NCBI RefSeq assembly: GCF_001467525.1
Contig: NZ_LNXS01000019.1
Span: forward strand, 305,001 to 369,000
Origin: Legionella anisa
GTDB lineage: Bacteria; Pseudomonadota; Gammaproteobacteria; Legionellales; Legionellaceae
Direction: 5' to 3'
Length of the DNA stretch: 64,000 nt
Shown here one piece after another: positions 40,817 through 48,851 of this stretch. The notes beneath the pieces were generated by a model. That model worked only from the letters and a program-made list of their open reading frames with translations. It did not search any database and had not been told where the DNA came from. Numbering within the stretch: position 1 is the stretch's first letter; the number at the start of each line of letters is the position of its first letter. The position numbers and the translations under genes are program-made.

Positions 40817-41437
40817 CTATAAATTGTATCCCTTTGCCAGCAAATAGGTTTCTTTTGAGCGAGCACGAGACGCTAAAGGCTTTCGAATCACCACTTTCTC
40901 AAAAGAAGATCTCGCCTGCTTTACTAATTCATCAAAACCAGACCCATGAAAAATTTTAACAAGCATAGAACCACCAGGTTTTAGCATTTTCTCCGCAAAA
41001 TCAAAAGCCAACTCCACCAAATACATTGCTCGTGGAATATCAATTGCAGTGGTTCCACTCATATTTGGGGCCATATCTGATAATATCAAGTCGACGCTGT
41101 GTTCTGGGATTAAGTCCATGAGCTTTTGCAACACCTCATCTTCCCGGAAATCACCCAGTACAAAATCCACATCAGGTAAGGCATCCATAGGCAAAATATC
41201 CAGTGCGATTATACGTCCGCGACCTTGTAACCGTTCAGAAACATACTGAGTCCACCCCCCAGGCGCTGCACCCAGATCAACCACGGTCATCCCGGGTTTG
41301 AGCAATGACTCTTTCTCATCGACTTCTTTTAACTTGTATACCGCACGACTGCGATAGCCCTCTACTTGTGCTTTTTTTACATAAACATCATCAAAGTGCT
41401 CTTGCAACCATCGTTTGCTGCTTTTAGTACGCTTCAT
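40817..41437 (-). CDS. rlmE: 23S rRNA (uridine-2'-O)-methyltransferase RlmE
   Basis: The frame opens at 41518, but the conserved start is [17 protein letters not shown] at 41437, giving 206 residues, the usual length (FtsJ/RrmJ). The SAM motif [14 protein letters not shown] and catalytic residues in [23 protein letters not shown] and [17 protein letters not shown] are present. No strong Shine-Dalgarno sequence is seen. It methylates U2552 of 23S rRNA and precedes ftsH. Confidence 0.96.
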   Translation of the reverse strand: MKRTKSSKRWLQEHFDDVYVKKAQVEGYRSRAVYKLKEVDEKESLLKPGMTVVDLGAAPGGWTQYVSERLQGRGRIIALDILPMDALPDVDFVLGDFREDEVLQKLMDLIPEHSVDLILSDMAPNMSGTTAIDIPRAMYLVELAFDFAEKMLKPGGSMLVKIFHGSGFDELVKQARSSFEKVVIRKPLASRARSKETYLLAKGYNL

Positions 41438-41550
41438 AAATTTATATAGAGTATCAATTTGATCTATGATACTGAATTTTACTACCTTTTCCCAGCAAAA
41501 CGTGCAATAATTTACCATTTTATCGTTCAGTCTCCAAAATCAGTGCATTA

Positions 41551-41566
41551 GGGTCTGTTTATATTT
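41551..41566. repeat. Single end of the palindromic repeat family upstream of yhbY
   Basis: GGGTCTGTTTATATTT matches one arm of the elements near the nuo genes with one change. It ends right at the AAGGA ribosome binding site of yhbY. No partner arm is nearby. Confidence 0.4.
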
Positions 41567-41578
41567 AAGGAATATTAC

Positions 41579-41851
41579 GTGGATACTTCATTCAAAAAAT
41601 CTCTTAAAGCGCAAGCGCATCATTTGAAACCCGTTGTGCTTCTTGGAGCTAAAGGGTTAACTGAAGCCGTTATTGCGGAAACAGATATCGCATTGCTTGC
41701 CCATGAATTAATAAAAGTAAAAATAAATGGTGCAGAAAGAGAAGACCGACTTATTATGGCTGCTGAGTTATGTGAGCAACTCCATGCTGAACTCGTACAA
41801 ATGATTGGTAATACAGTGATTATGTATCGTAAAAATGAAGACAAACATTAA
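41579..41851 (+). CDS. yhbY: YhbY/CRM-domain RNA-binding protein
   Basis: A 90-residue single CRM-domain protein that associates with pre-50S ribosomes. It shows LKAQAHHLKPVVLLGAKGLTEAVIAETDIAL and HELIKVKINGAEREDR, the family hallmarks including the GxxG-type loop. The start is GTG at 41579 preceded by AAGGA. In many gamma-proteobacteria yhbY is divergent from rlmE-ftsH, as here. Confidence 0.94.
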   Translation: MDTSFKKSLKAQAHHLKPVVLLGAKGLTEAVIAETDIALLAHELIKVKINGAEREDRLIMAAELCEQLHAELVQMIGNTVIMYRKNEDKH

Positions 41852-41991
41852 GTGACAGAACTGCGAGTATTGTATACACTAGACTATATTGTTTAGCAAA
41901 CATATTCCCTTCAAAAAGCCAATCCCTAAATTTAACATTTAAAAGGCACTGGGCAAAATAAGGGGTAATTAAATTAATTATCGTATGGCCT

Positions 41992-42549
41992 ATGATATTA
42001 AAATACATTCCAAATGCTCTAACTTTATTGCGACTTCTATTAATCGCACCTTTTTTATTTTATTTATATCGTCATGAGTATGTTATTGCTTTTTATTTAT
42101 TTATTTTCGCAGGATTGAGTGATGGGTTAGATGGCTTTTTAGCCCGAAGTTTTAACTGGCAAAGTTTTTTTGGCTCTTTTGTTGATCCGCTGGCGGATAA
42201 ATTATTAATCGCTTCCAGCTTCATCTCTTTAGCCTTAATCGGTGTATTGCCTTGGTGGCTCGTAATTCTGGTATTCCTCAGAGATTTAACTATTTCCTTA
42301 GGGGTACTTGCCTGGTATCAATTTATTCGTCGTAAGTTGGACTTTCAACCCACGCTGCTCAGTAAAATTAATACAGCATTACAACTAACCCTAGTTACTT
42401 TTTGTTTATTTGAATTGGCTTATTTTGAATTTCCTCCCTATCTGCTTAATGTTCTGCTCATTTTAACGACGTTTACTACCGCAATTACTTATGTTGATTA
42501 TATTTGGACCTGGGGCAGAAAAGCATGGCCCAAAAAAGAACCATCATAA
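41992..42549 (+). CDS. CDP-alcohol phosphatidyltransferase family protein (PgsA-like)
   Basis: The 185-residue membrane enzyme has the CDP-alcohol signature: DGLDGFLARSFNWQSFFGSF followed by VDPLADK, i.e. D-x2-DG-x2-AR with the G-x3-D-x3-D continuation (about residues 43-69). Several membrane helices surround it. It would transfer a phosphatidyl group from CDP-diacylglycerol, most probably to glycerol-3-phosphate, but the acceptor cannot be read from sequence. It overlaps hda by one base; this pairing with hda occurs in other gamma-proteobacteria. Confidence 0.85.
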   Translation: MILKYIPNALTLLRLLLIAPFLFYLYRHEYVIAFYLFIFAGLSDGLDGFLARSFNWQSFFGSFVDPLADKLLIASSFISLALIGVLPWWLVILVFLRDLTISLGVLAWYQFIRRKLDFQPTLLSKINTALQLTLVTFCLFELAYFEFPPYLLNVLLILTTFTTAITYVDYIWTWGRKAWPKKEPS

Positions 42550-43238
42550 TGAACAAGCAGTTGGCATTAGCTATAAAATTAAATGATGAAGCGACCCTTG
42601 CTGATTTTAATTGGGGAAGTAATAAATTGCTGCAACAGCAATTACATAACATGCTCACAAATAGGGAAGACCGATTGCTTTACCTCTGGGGCAATACGGG
42701 TAGTGGTAAAACTCATTTATTACAAGCGTGTTGCCAAGCAGCCCATACTCATTCCGCAATTTATCTTCCGTTGACACTCCTCAAAGAATGGGGACCGCAA
42801 ACTATAGAAGGTCTGGAAGAGCAAGAATTAATCTGTATTGACGATATTGATGTAATCGCAAAAGAGCCCTCCTGGGAAGAGGCTTTATTCCATTTATATA
42901 ATAAAATAAAAGACATGGAAAAAAGTATTTTGATCATTTCAGGAAATCAATCACCAACTACAATCCCCATCCAACTGGCAGACTTGCGCTCTCGATTAAG
43001 TTGGGGATTAGTGATTCAGTTGATGGAATTAAATGATGCAGATAAAATTAATACTTTAAAACTCCATGCTTTAAAACGAGGATTTGACTTACCAGAAAGT
43101 GTAGGACAATTTCTACTGAATAGATGTTCGCGAAATATGCATGATTTACATAGTTTACTCAATCGACTGGATGATGCCTCTCTTGCAGCACAGCGAAAAA
43201 TAACGATCCCTTTTGTAAAAGATACATTGAATATTTAA
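42549..43238 (+). CDS. hda: DnaA regulatory inactivator Hda
   Basis: The frame extends upstream, but ATG at 42549 overlaps the stop of the preceding gene (TAATG) and yields 229 residues starting MNKQLALAIKL, typical for Hda. It is a AAA+ DnaA-like protein with LYLWGNTGSGKTHLLQACC (Walker A), LICIDDIDVIA (Walker B) and the sensor region LADLRSRLSWGLVIQL. The N-terminal QLALAIKL matches the clamp-binding motif needed for regulatory inactivation of DnaA. The DnaA DNA-binding domain is absent, as expected. Confidence 0.93.
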   Translation: MNKQLALAIKLNDEATLADFNWGSNKLLQQQLHNMLTNREDRLLYLWGNTGSGKTHLLQACCQAAHTHSAIYLPLTLLKEWGPQTIEGLEEQELICIDDIDVIAKEPSWEEALFHLYNKIKDMEKSILIISGNQSPTTIPIQLADLRSRLSWGLVIQLMELNDADKINTLKLHALKRGFDLPESVGQFLLNRCSRNMHDLHSLLNRLDDASLAAQRKITIPFVKDTLNI

Positions 43239-43294
43239 CTTACACAGTTTATCAATTGAAAATGCAAAAAACCTATTCTAACCCGAACTATGGA

Positions 43295-44575
43295 TTATAA
43301 TTTTGCGAAATATCCGCGAGTACCTTGAGCTGTCACTGCTTTATCGTATCGAGTTAAAGCATGAATATAAGCCGCTTGGCGCATATCTATTTGATGTTTT
43401 TCCATCAACTCCCAAATAGCACTGAATTCACGGGACATAATAGCATGCAATTCTTTTTGAACTTTTTCCATGCTCCAATAATAACCTGATTTATTCTGCA
43501 CCCACTCAAAATAACTGACGGTTACCCCACCTGCATTGGCTAATATATCGGGCACAATTAATACTTTCTTTTTTTCCAGTATTTTATCTGCTTCTACAGT
43601 TATTGGGCCATTAGCGATTTCAATGATGACGGGGGCTTTAATTTTTGATGCATTTTTTTTAGTAATTTGATTTTGTGCAGCAGCCGGGATAAGTAAATCG
43701 GCATCAAGTTCCAATAATTCTTCATTGGTGATTTTATCTTCCTTCACAAGATCAGAAATAGAGTCTTTGCAATAGAGAGACTCTTCTTTTTTGGAGCTGT
43801 TTATTAGTTCAATTATGTGCGGTATATCAAGGCCTTTATTTTTATAAACTCCTCCTTTTGAATCACTTATTGCAATGATTTTATAACCATCGTCATAAAG
43901 CAACTGAGCGATGCTCCGTCCAACATTACCAAATCCTTGTACAGCAACCTTCACCTTAGAAGGCTTCCATTTTTTCTTTTTTTCAAGAATTTTAATGCAA
44001 TAATAAGCCCCAAGGCCAGTTGCTCCTTCACGCCCAAGACTTCCTCCCAAGGGAATAGGTTTACCGGTGATTACTGCTGGAACATTTTGGCGAGCAATGG
44101 TGGCATACTCATCCATCATCCAGCCCATAATCATCTCATTGGTATACATATCAGGAGCAGGAATATCTTTGTCTGGACCGATAAAGTCCGCTACTAACTC
44201 AATATAGCTTCGACTTAACCGTTCCAACTCCATGCGAGATAACTGTTTTGGATCAACGATTATTCCACCTTTCGCCCCCCCAAAGGGGATATCAACAACA
44301 GCGCATTTTATTGTCATCCACAACGCAAGTGTTTTCATCTCATCTAAATTCAATTTCGGATGAAAACGAATGCCGCCTTTCATAGGGCCACGACAGTCAT
44401 TATGATGAACTCGATAGGCTGAAAAAATTTTTAACTCCCCGTTATCCATCCGAACGGGGAGGGATATTTCCAAGCAGAATTTAGGGTGTTTGAGTTTTTC
44501 TAAGGCTTCTGAGTCAATATGACAAAATGACGCAGCTTTATCAAGCCGTGAAAGTGCCTTTGAATACATATTCAT
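43295..44575 (-). CDS. gdhA: Glutamate dehydrogenase (Glu/Leu/Phe/Val dehydrogenase family)
   Basis: A 426-residue hexameric-type enzyme interconverting glutamate and 2-oxoglutarate. Active-site residues are in CRGPMKGGIRFHP (Lys66), WMTIKCA (Lys90) and PFGGAKGGI (Lys102); VAVQGFGNVGRSIAQLL is the dinucleotide-binding motif. Length and residues resemble Bacillus GudB/RocG more than the 450-residue NADP enzyme, so NAD use is likely but not proven. It is convergent with hda. Amino acids are the main carbon source of Legionella, which suits a catabolic role. Confidence 0.92.
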   Translation of the reverse strand: MNMYSKALSRLDKAASFCHIDSEALEKLKHPKFCLEISLPVRMDNGELKIFSAYRVHHNDCRGPMKGGIRFHPKLNLDEMKTLALWMTIKCAVVDIPFGGAKGGIIVDPKQLSRMELERLSRSYIELVADFIGPDKDIPAPDMYTNEMIMGWMMDEYATIARQNVPAVITGKPIPLGGSLGREGATGLGAYYCIKILEKKKKWKPSKVKVAVQGFGNVGRSIAQLLYDDGYKIIAISDSKGGVYKNKGLDIPHIIELINSSKKEESLYCKDSISDLVKEDKITNEELLELDADLLIPAAAQNQITKKNASKIKAPVIIEIANGPITVEADKILEKKKVLIVPDILANAGGVTVSYFEWVQNKSGYYWSMEKVQKELHAIMSREFSAIWELMEKHQIDMRQAAYIHALTRYDKAVTAQGTRGYFAKL

Positions 44576-44627
44576 ATACTATTACCTATCCACCCTCAAT
44601 TAATGAATTTGACGATGTCCTATAGTC

Positions 44628-44954
44628 TTAGCGAGCGACTATAGTACATTGGCATACTCCACCCTTCTGACCCGCATTTTGAAGTGGGTTCGCTGGATGA
44701 AAAAACACTTTGCAACTACCTGCTTGACGATAATCCGGATCGGTTAAAATAAAGCGTGGACAATTGTGTATTGCTTTTTGCCCTTTGATTTTAATTGTCC
44801 CTTTATTATATGAAGTATAGGTACAGCGAGTATGATCTTGATTATGCGAAGAAAGACGATACCCACCAATGGACGGACAATTTGCGGAAAATGCTGTACC
44901 ACTTAATAATGCAATAGCTGTGCCTACAATAAACACCTTATTGAAGCAGTTCAT
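44628..44954 (-). CDS. Small Cys-rich exported protein
   Basis: This 108-residue product has a clear signal peptide (FIVGTAIALLSGTAFSA, cleavage before NCPSIGG). The mature part has six cysteines, an even number that suggests disulfides in the periplasm or outside the cell, and is basic. I recognise no family. It is 52 bases downstream of the gdhA start on the same strand and may be independent. The ribosome binding site (AAGGAGAACG) is excellent, supporting expression. Confidence 0.7.
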   Translation of the reverse strand: MNCFNKVFIVGTAIALLSGTAFSANCPSIGGYRLSSHNQDHTRCTYTSYNKGTIKIKGQKAIHNCPRFILTDPDYRQAGSCKVFFHPANPLQNAGQKGGVCQCTIVAR

Positions 44955-45267
44955 ATTGCGTTCTCCTTATGTAATGTATATTTCCTAAATTATTTATTGG
45001 TACTTCATCCATGAGTATAGATGAAAAAATCGCCATTGAAGCTTTAAAAAATTTGCATATATTTGTCAAAAAAATAAAATTTAATTTACCCGTGAATTGA
45101 TATAAATGGAGAATTCATCGCCACAAGTCGATTTTCCCTGGACTGACCATTTCCATAGAAATGCCTTCTACTTATGCTTATTATTCATTGGACAGCTTTA
45201 TAATCAGTGTCTAAGTTCTCGCTCGCAACTTCCAGTGCGAACGCAAATTAAAAATATATCGATTTCC
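44955..45267. other. Gene-free gap upstream of the exported Cys-rich protein
   Basis: About 313 AT-rich bases. A 63-codon plus-strand frame (45106-45297) crosses it but runs antisense into the 3' end of the next gene and has no family feature or good ribosome binding site. I expect the promoter of the exported protein here but cannot place it. Confidence 0.3.
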
Positions 45268-46518
45268 TTATATAGAACAACAGGTGATAGTATCTAAATT
45301 TTCTTTCTCAATTGAAATTTCTGGTAATGGACTTAGGGGTTCCAGTGGTTTAAGAAAAGAATAATAATTAGTACTTGCTCTGGCACCAATTATAACGTGT
45401 CGATGCACTGATTCGTTATTTTCCTGCTCTTCGTGATCATCAATAAGTTGCACCGAATGCGTAACTTTTTTTGGCACTCTGGCAGCACTGATTACTTTCC
45501 CCTTCAAATTCCCTAATTTTTTTTCTTCTTTAATGATTAAATGCTCATCACATAATTTTTGTACCCTCTCTTCATTCAAACCAAACCAGCTGCTCACTAG
45601 CTTGTCTAGCACAGGGCGCTCTACATACCAATAAAGACTCAATGCAGCTAAAGCCACTATGACACTGAAAATAATTACCGGCCAAAAAGCAGGAATTGCT
45701 GCGTTAATGATAAGACCTGACATAAAAAGAGCTACTGATTGGCCTGTAAAAAAACCACCCCCAAAGAAAAGTAACGCAGAGACACCTGAAATCAGAGTTT
45801 TAACCGTTTGAATGCTTTCGCTATTTAGTGCCTTTTCAAATTGCTTACTGGCTTTAGTAAGTAATGCAAAGTGTTTCTGCAACATGGAAATTATAAGCTC
45901 CAATTGCTTCAAATCACTTGAAGACAAATCTGAAAGATAATAATCATCTATTTTCTTTCTTATGGATTTAATCATTTTCAATTGCAACAAGTATGCATCC
46001 AATAACTTATACGCATCACTAAGCTTAATCCCCAGAGCATCCGAAACTCTTACTAAATCGAAGCCACAAAAAACAATTACAGATAGAAATGAAAACGCAA
46101 ACCCAATGCCAAGAATTATCGATGAAGGCAGGCTGAAAATACTCAACATAGTCACAATACCATCAAATCCCTGACATGCCGCCACCAAAATACCTGCCAT
46201 GGTAAGTAATACGAATTTAGTTTTGTCTTTCGTATTCCTTTCAACTTCTTTAGGCAGATTGGTGTCATCTCCTTGCATTGAAAGGAAAAGATCGTGCAAT
46301 AGCTCTGTGCGCAAGGAGACAAGAATAAATTCAATTTTTTGCTTTTTTTCCTTTGATGATTCCTCGGAATTTTTTATTTGCTCTTCATCGAGCCAAGACA
46401 TCAAAGTGACAAAATCAGTAGGTAAAGAAAGAGAGGGGAGCTCACGAGGATGAACACCAGACGCTAATAAATAGTTTTTTATCAATTTTTGAGAACGCAG
46501 ACTGATTTCAATATTCAT
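45268..46518 (-). CDS. Multi-pass membrane protein of unknown function, candidate effector
   Basis: This 416-residue protein is not recognised. It has a polar N-terminal region (1-100), a first hydrophobic block (about 101-155, two or three helices), a helical soluble segment (about 160-235), a second hydrophobic block (about 241-298) and a long polar tail with an acidic run (IDDHEEQENNES). The last residues are ITCCSI, giving a CaaX-like C-C-S-I end, and an acidic stretch (EISIEKENLD) precedes it, as in Dot/Icm signals. The same layout is seen in the 48852-50057 protein. No signal peptide. A host-directed role is inference. Confidence 0.6.
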   Translation of the reverse strand: MNIEISLRSQKLIKNYLLASGVHPRELPSLSLPTDFVTLMSWLDEEQIKNSEESSKEKKQKIEFILVSLRTELLHDLFLSMQGDDTNLPKEVERNTKDKTKFVLLTMAGILVAACQGFDGIVTMLSIFSLPSSIILGIGFAFSFLSVIVFCGFDLVRVSDALGIKLSDAYKLLDAYLLQLKMIKSIRKKIDDYYLSDLSSSDLKQLELIISMLQKHFALLTKASKQFEKALNSESIQTVKTLISGVSALLFFGGGFFTGQSVALFMSGLIINAAIPAFWPVIIFSVIVALAALSLYWYVERPVLDKLVSSWFGLNEERVQKLCDEHLIIKEEKKLGNLKGKVISAARVPKKVTHSVQLIDDHEEQENNESVHRHVIIGARASTNYYSFLKPLEPLSPLPEISIEKENLDTITCCSI

Positions 46519-46726
46519 TTTCTCATAACTGCTTACAACCGTACTTCATAAAATATGCACAATAGAACACATCGACCTGAACATGGTTTATCCAAGTTAT
46601 ATTAAAACAAACCTTAATTGATAAGCAATTACCAACTGAGCAATTGAAATATAAATAAATATTTTTTGCCTAAAATATGGCCATAGAGTATAATTAATGT
46701 GCGAACATTGACTAAGGAAAGCGATC

Positions 46727-47026
46727 ATGAAAAAAATTATTATCGCAGTATTAGTGTTTGTACCTACACTTTTTTTAAGTGGTTGTTATGTGAGCACTGC
46801 TTCTACTAGCGGTTATTATTCCAGCTATTATCCTTACTCATATTATTCAAGTTACTCCTATTATCCTTACTCAACTTATTCCTATTATCCTCGTTACTGG
46901 GGTTATAGTGGCTTAGGTTATCGTGGCATAGGTTATTGGGGTGGCCGTGGTTGGTATGGGGGTTGGCGTGGTGTAGGCTGGGGAGGCGGTTGGCATGGTG
47001 GCAGTTGGCGCGGCCATTGGAGATAA
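46727..47026 (+). CDS. Tyr/Gly/Trp-rich lipoprotein
   Basis: A 99-residue product with a lipoprotein signal (LFLSGC, Cys20). The mature part is a run of SSYYPYS-type units followed by a Gly/Trp/Arg-rich end (GWRGVGWGGGWHGG). AAGGAAAGCG precedes the ATG. Low-complexity Tyr/Gly sequence suggests a surface or periplasmic structural lipoprotein, but there is no recognised family. The gene is followed by a direct and inverted repeat. It stands divergent from the membrane protein gene at 45268-46518. Confidence 0.72.
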   Translation: MKKIIIAVLVFVPTLFLSGCYVSTASTSGYYSSYYPYSYYSSYSYYPYSTYSYYPRYWGYSGLGYRGIGYWGGRGWYGGWRGVGWGGGWHGGSWRGHWR

Positions 47027-47036
47027 AAAAGCCCAA

Positions 47037-47093
47037 TTCAGTTAACCTAAATGATTCAGTTAACCTAAATTCGCCAGTTGAATTTAGGTTAAC
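47037..47093. repeat. Tandem repeat and perfect inverted repeat after the lipoprotein gene
   Basis: ATTCAGTTAACCTAAAT occurs at 47037-47052 (first base differs by register) and again at about 47055-47071. The second copy forms a perfect 14-base stem, GTTAACCTAAATTC with GAATTTAGGTTAAC (47080-47093). It may be the lipoprotein terminator although no T-run follows. Confidence 0.6.
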
Positions 47094-47155
47094 AAATTTC
47101 TGAGAAGTATCCGCAGTAACTGAGCGTAAAAGCTTTATTCACGTTTTGCTTTGTT

Positions 47156-48691
47156 CTAAGAAGCATTTGAACGATGTTCTAATCCAGTCTGGCTCATAAA
47201 GCATTTAGATACAGAATATTCTGCTTCTTGTGCTTCTTGGTGTAAATCTGCTTTTTTTGTTGCAATATAACGACTTAATCGCGGTGATAGTAGCCACATA
47301 AACAGCGCAATAATTAAAGTGACGATGCCAATACAGGCAAATACTTGAGTATAAATCATTAACGATCCGACTCCCGGTTTAATCTGCTCGGGAAGCGCGG
47401 TATATGAGGCAACAGTAGCACCAATAAACCCGGCTATAGCAGAAGTTAAAAACCACATTCCCATCACAAAACCTGCAATTTGCGCAGGGACTAATTCAGC
47501 AACCATCGCCACCCCAAGTGCTGATACCAATAATTCACCAAGGCTTTGAAATAAATAGCTCATAATTAACCACCAGGAGGAAACCATGCCCTGCTCTGTA
47601 TAAAAATAGCGAGCAAAAAAGAGCATTAAAAAGCTCACGCCACACATGGTCATACCTAAAGAAAATTTATAAGGAATGGAAAACTCTATGCCTTTTCTGT
47701 GCAGGAAGTTATAAAAATAAGCCAAAACAGGGCTCATCAATACTATCCAGATAGGATTTAGCGCCTGGAAGCTTTGTGCATCAATCGTGATTCCAAAGAA
47801 AACCGGGATTACATTATGTACGGCAAATAAATTCAGTGAGGTCGGCATTTGTTGATATAAGGTAAAGAAAATAATTGCTTCCAACATCAATGCCAAGGCA
47901 ACAAGCATGCGCATTCTGGATATTTTGCTTTCTTTACGCGTCATAAATATATAATAAATGATTACCGAAATGGTTATAAACCAAAATAGGTTTTTAGCCA
48001 GCATCACATGCTGTAATAAATACGCAGAACACTCAGTGAGAAAAAATATTCCAAACACGATTATCAACCACTGGGTGAGCGAGATTTTCCGTTTGTCAGC
48101 ATCCGTATTAATGTGTGCGACAAATTGGTGTTGCAGCCAGTAATTGGCTAATCCGATGAGCAAGCCGATTGCGCTCATCATATAAGCATAAGAATAACCA
48201 TATCGACTCGAAATCGCTGGACCGGCAAATAATGCAATCATACTGCCCAAATTGATCGCCATATAATACAAAGTAAAACCGCCATGCAACCGAGGATCAT
48301 TTTTCTCGTAACACTTAGCGAGCAAATTCGATGGATTTGCCTTAAATAAACCATTACCGACACAAATTAAACCCAATGTAAAAAATACATGTTCTTTGTC
48401 TGTAATCGCTAAAGAAAAATAACCTGTTGCCAAAGTAATAAGACCAAGTACTATGGTACGTTTGGTACCTAGTATTCTATCCCCCAAATATCCGCCAACA
48501 ACCACCATACCATAAACTAGAGCCGAATAAGCGCCAAATGTATAATAAGAAATTGTATCGCTGTAACCCAAATAACGAATAAAAAACAAAGTCAAAATCC
48601 CTTGAACTGTATAAAATCCAAACCGCTCCCATAATTCCAACATAAAAATCATGTGAAATGCCCTGGGTTGTTCGCGAAGTATATTCAGCAT
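47156..48691 (-). CDS. POT-family proton-coupled oligopeptide transporter
   Basis: A 511-residue major-facilitator protein with about 12-14 helices. The proton-coupling motif E-x-x-E-R is in LELWERFGFY (near residue 19), and GGYLGDRILG is the loop 2-3 motif. YMAINLGSMIALFAGPAIS is the POT signature region. It imports di- and tripeptides. The alternative of a nitrate or sugar transporter in the same superfamily is unlikely given ELWERF. Peptide uptake suits the amino-acid-based nutrition expected here. Confidence 0.92.
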   Translation of the reverse strand: MLNILREQPRAFHMIFMLELWERFGFYTVQGILTLFFIRYLGYSDTISYYTFGAYSALVYGMVVVGGYLGDRILGTKRTIVLGLITLATGYFSLAITDKEHVFFTLGLICVGNGLFKANPSNLLAKCYEKNDPRLHGGFTLYYMAINLGSMIALFAGPAISSRYGYSYAYMMSAIGLLIGLANYWLQHQFVAHINTDADKRKISLTQWLIIVFGIFFLTECSAYLLQHVMLAKNLFWFITISVIIYYIFMTRKESKISRMRMLVALALMLEAIIFFTLYQQMPTSLNLFAVHNVIPVFFGITIDAQSFQALNPIWIVLMSPVLAYFYNFLHRKGIEFSIPYKFSLGMTMCGVSFLMLFFARYFYTEQGMVSSWWLIMSYLFQSLGELLVSALGVAMVAELVPAQIAGFVMGMWFLTSAIAGFIGATVASYTALPEQIKPGVGSLMIYTQVFACIGIVTLIIALFMWLLSPRLSRYIATKKADLHQEAQEAEYSVSKCFMSQTGLEHRSNAS

Positions 48692-48775
48692 GAGTATTCT
48701 TCCTTTGAGGGGTAAATTTTTAAGTTAAAGGAGATTTCAATTTTTTGCAATGAGCTTTTGGATGAAAGAAATTAG

Positions 48776-48827
48776 AATCTGTTACCAATTTGTTAGATTG
48801 AGCCGAAATAGTAGAATTGTCATCAGC
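48776..48827. repeat. Degenerate copy of the palindromic repeat family
   Basis: TCTGTTACCAATTTGTTAGA with GATTGAGCC and an opposing arm GAAATAGTAGAATTGTCATC match both ends of the elements near the nuo genes, with an almost absent middle. It lies between the peptide transporter and the membrane protein gene at 48852. Confidence 0.55.
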
Positions 48828-48851
48828 TATTTCAGTTTATGAAAGCCGTTT

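Noticed and set aside
41438-41518. 27-residue N-terminal extension of RlmE
   Set aside because: The conserved family start is [10 protein letters not shown] at 41437.
45280-45290. Metal-binding CC site at the C-terminus of the membrane protein
   Set aside because: Only two adjacent Cys at the very end without further ligands; a lipid-modification motif is a better, though still tentative, reading.
45106-45297. 63-codon plus-strand ORF in the gap near 45.1 kb
   Set aside because: It overlaps the 3' end of a longer opposite-strand gene, lacks a good ribosome binding site, and shows no family features.
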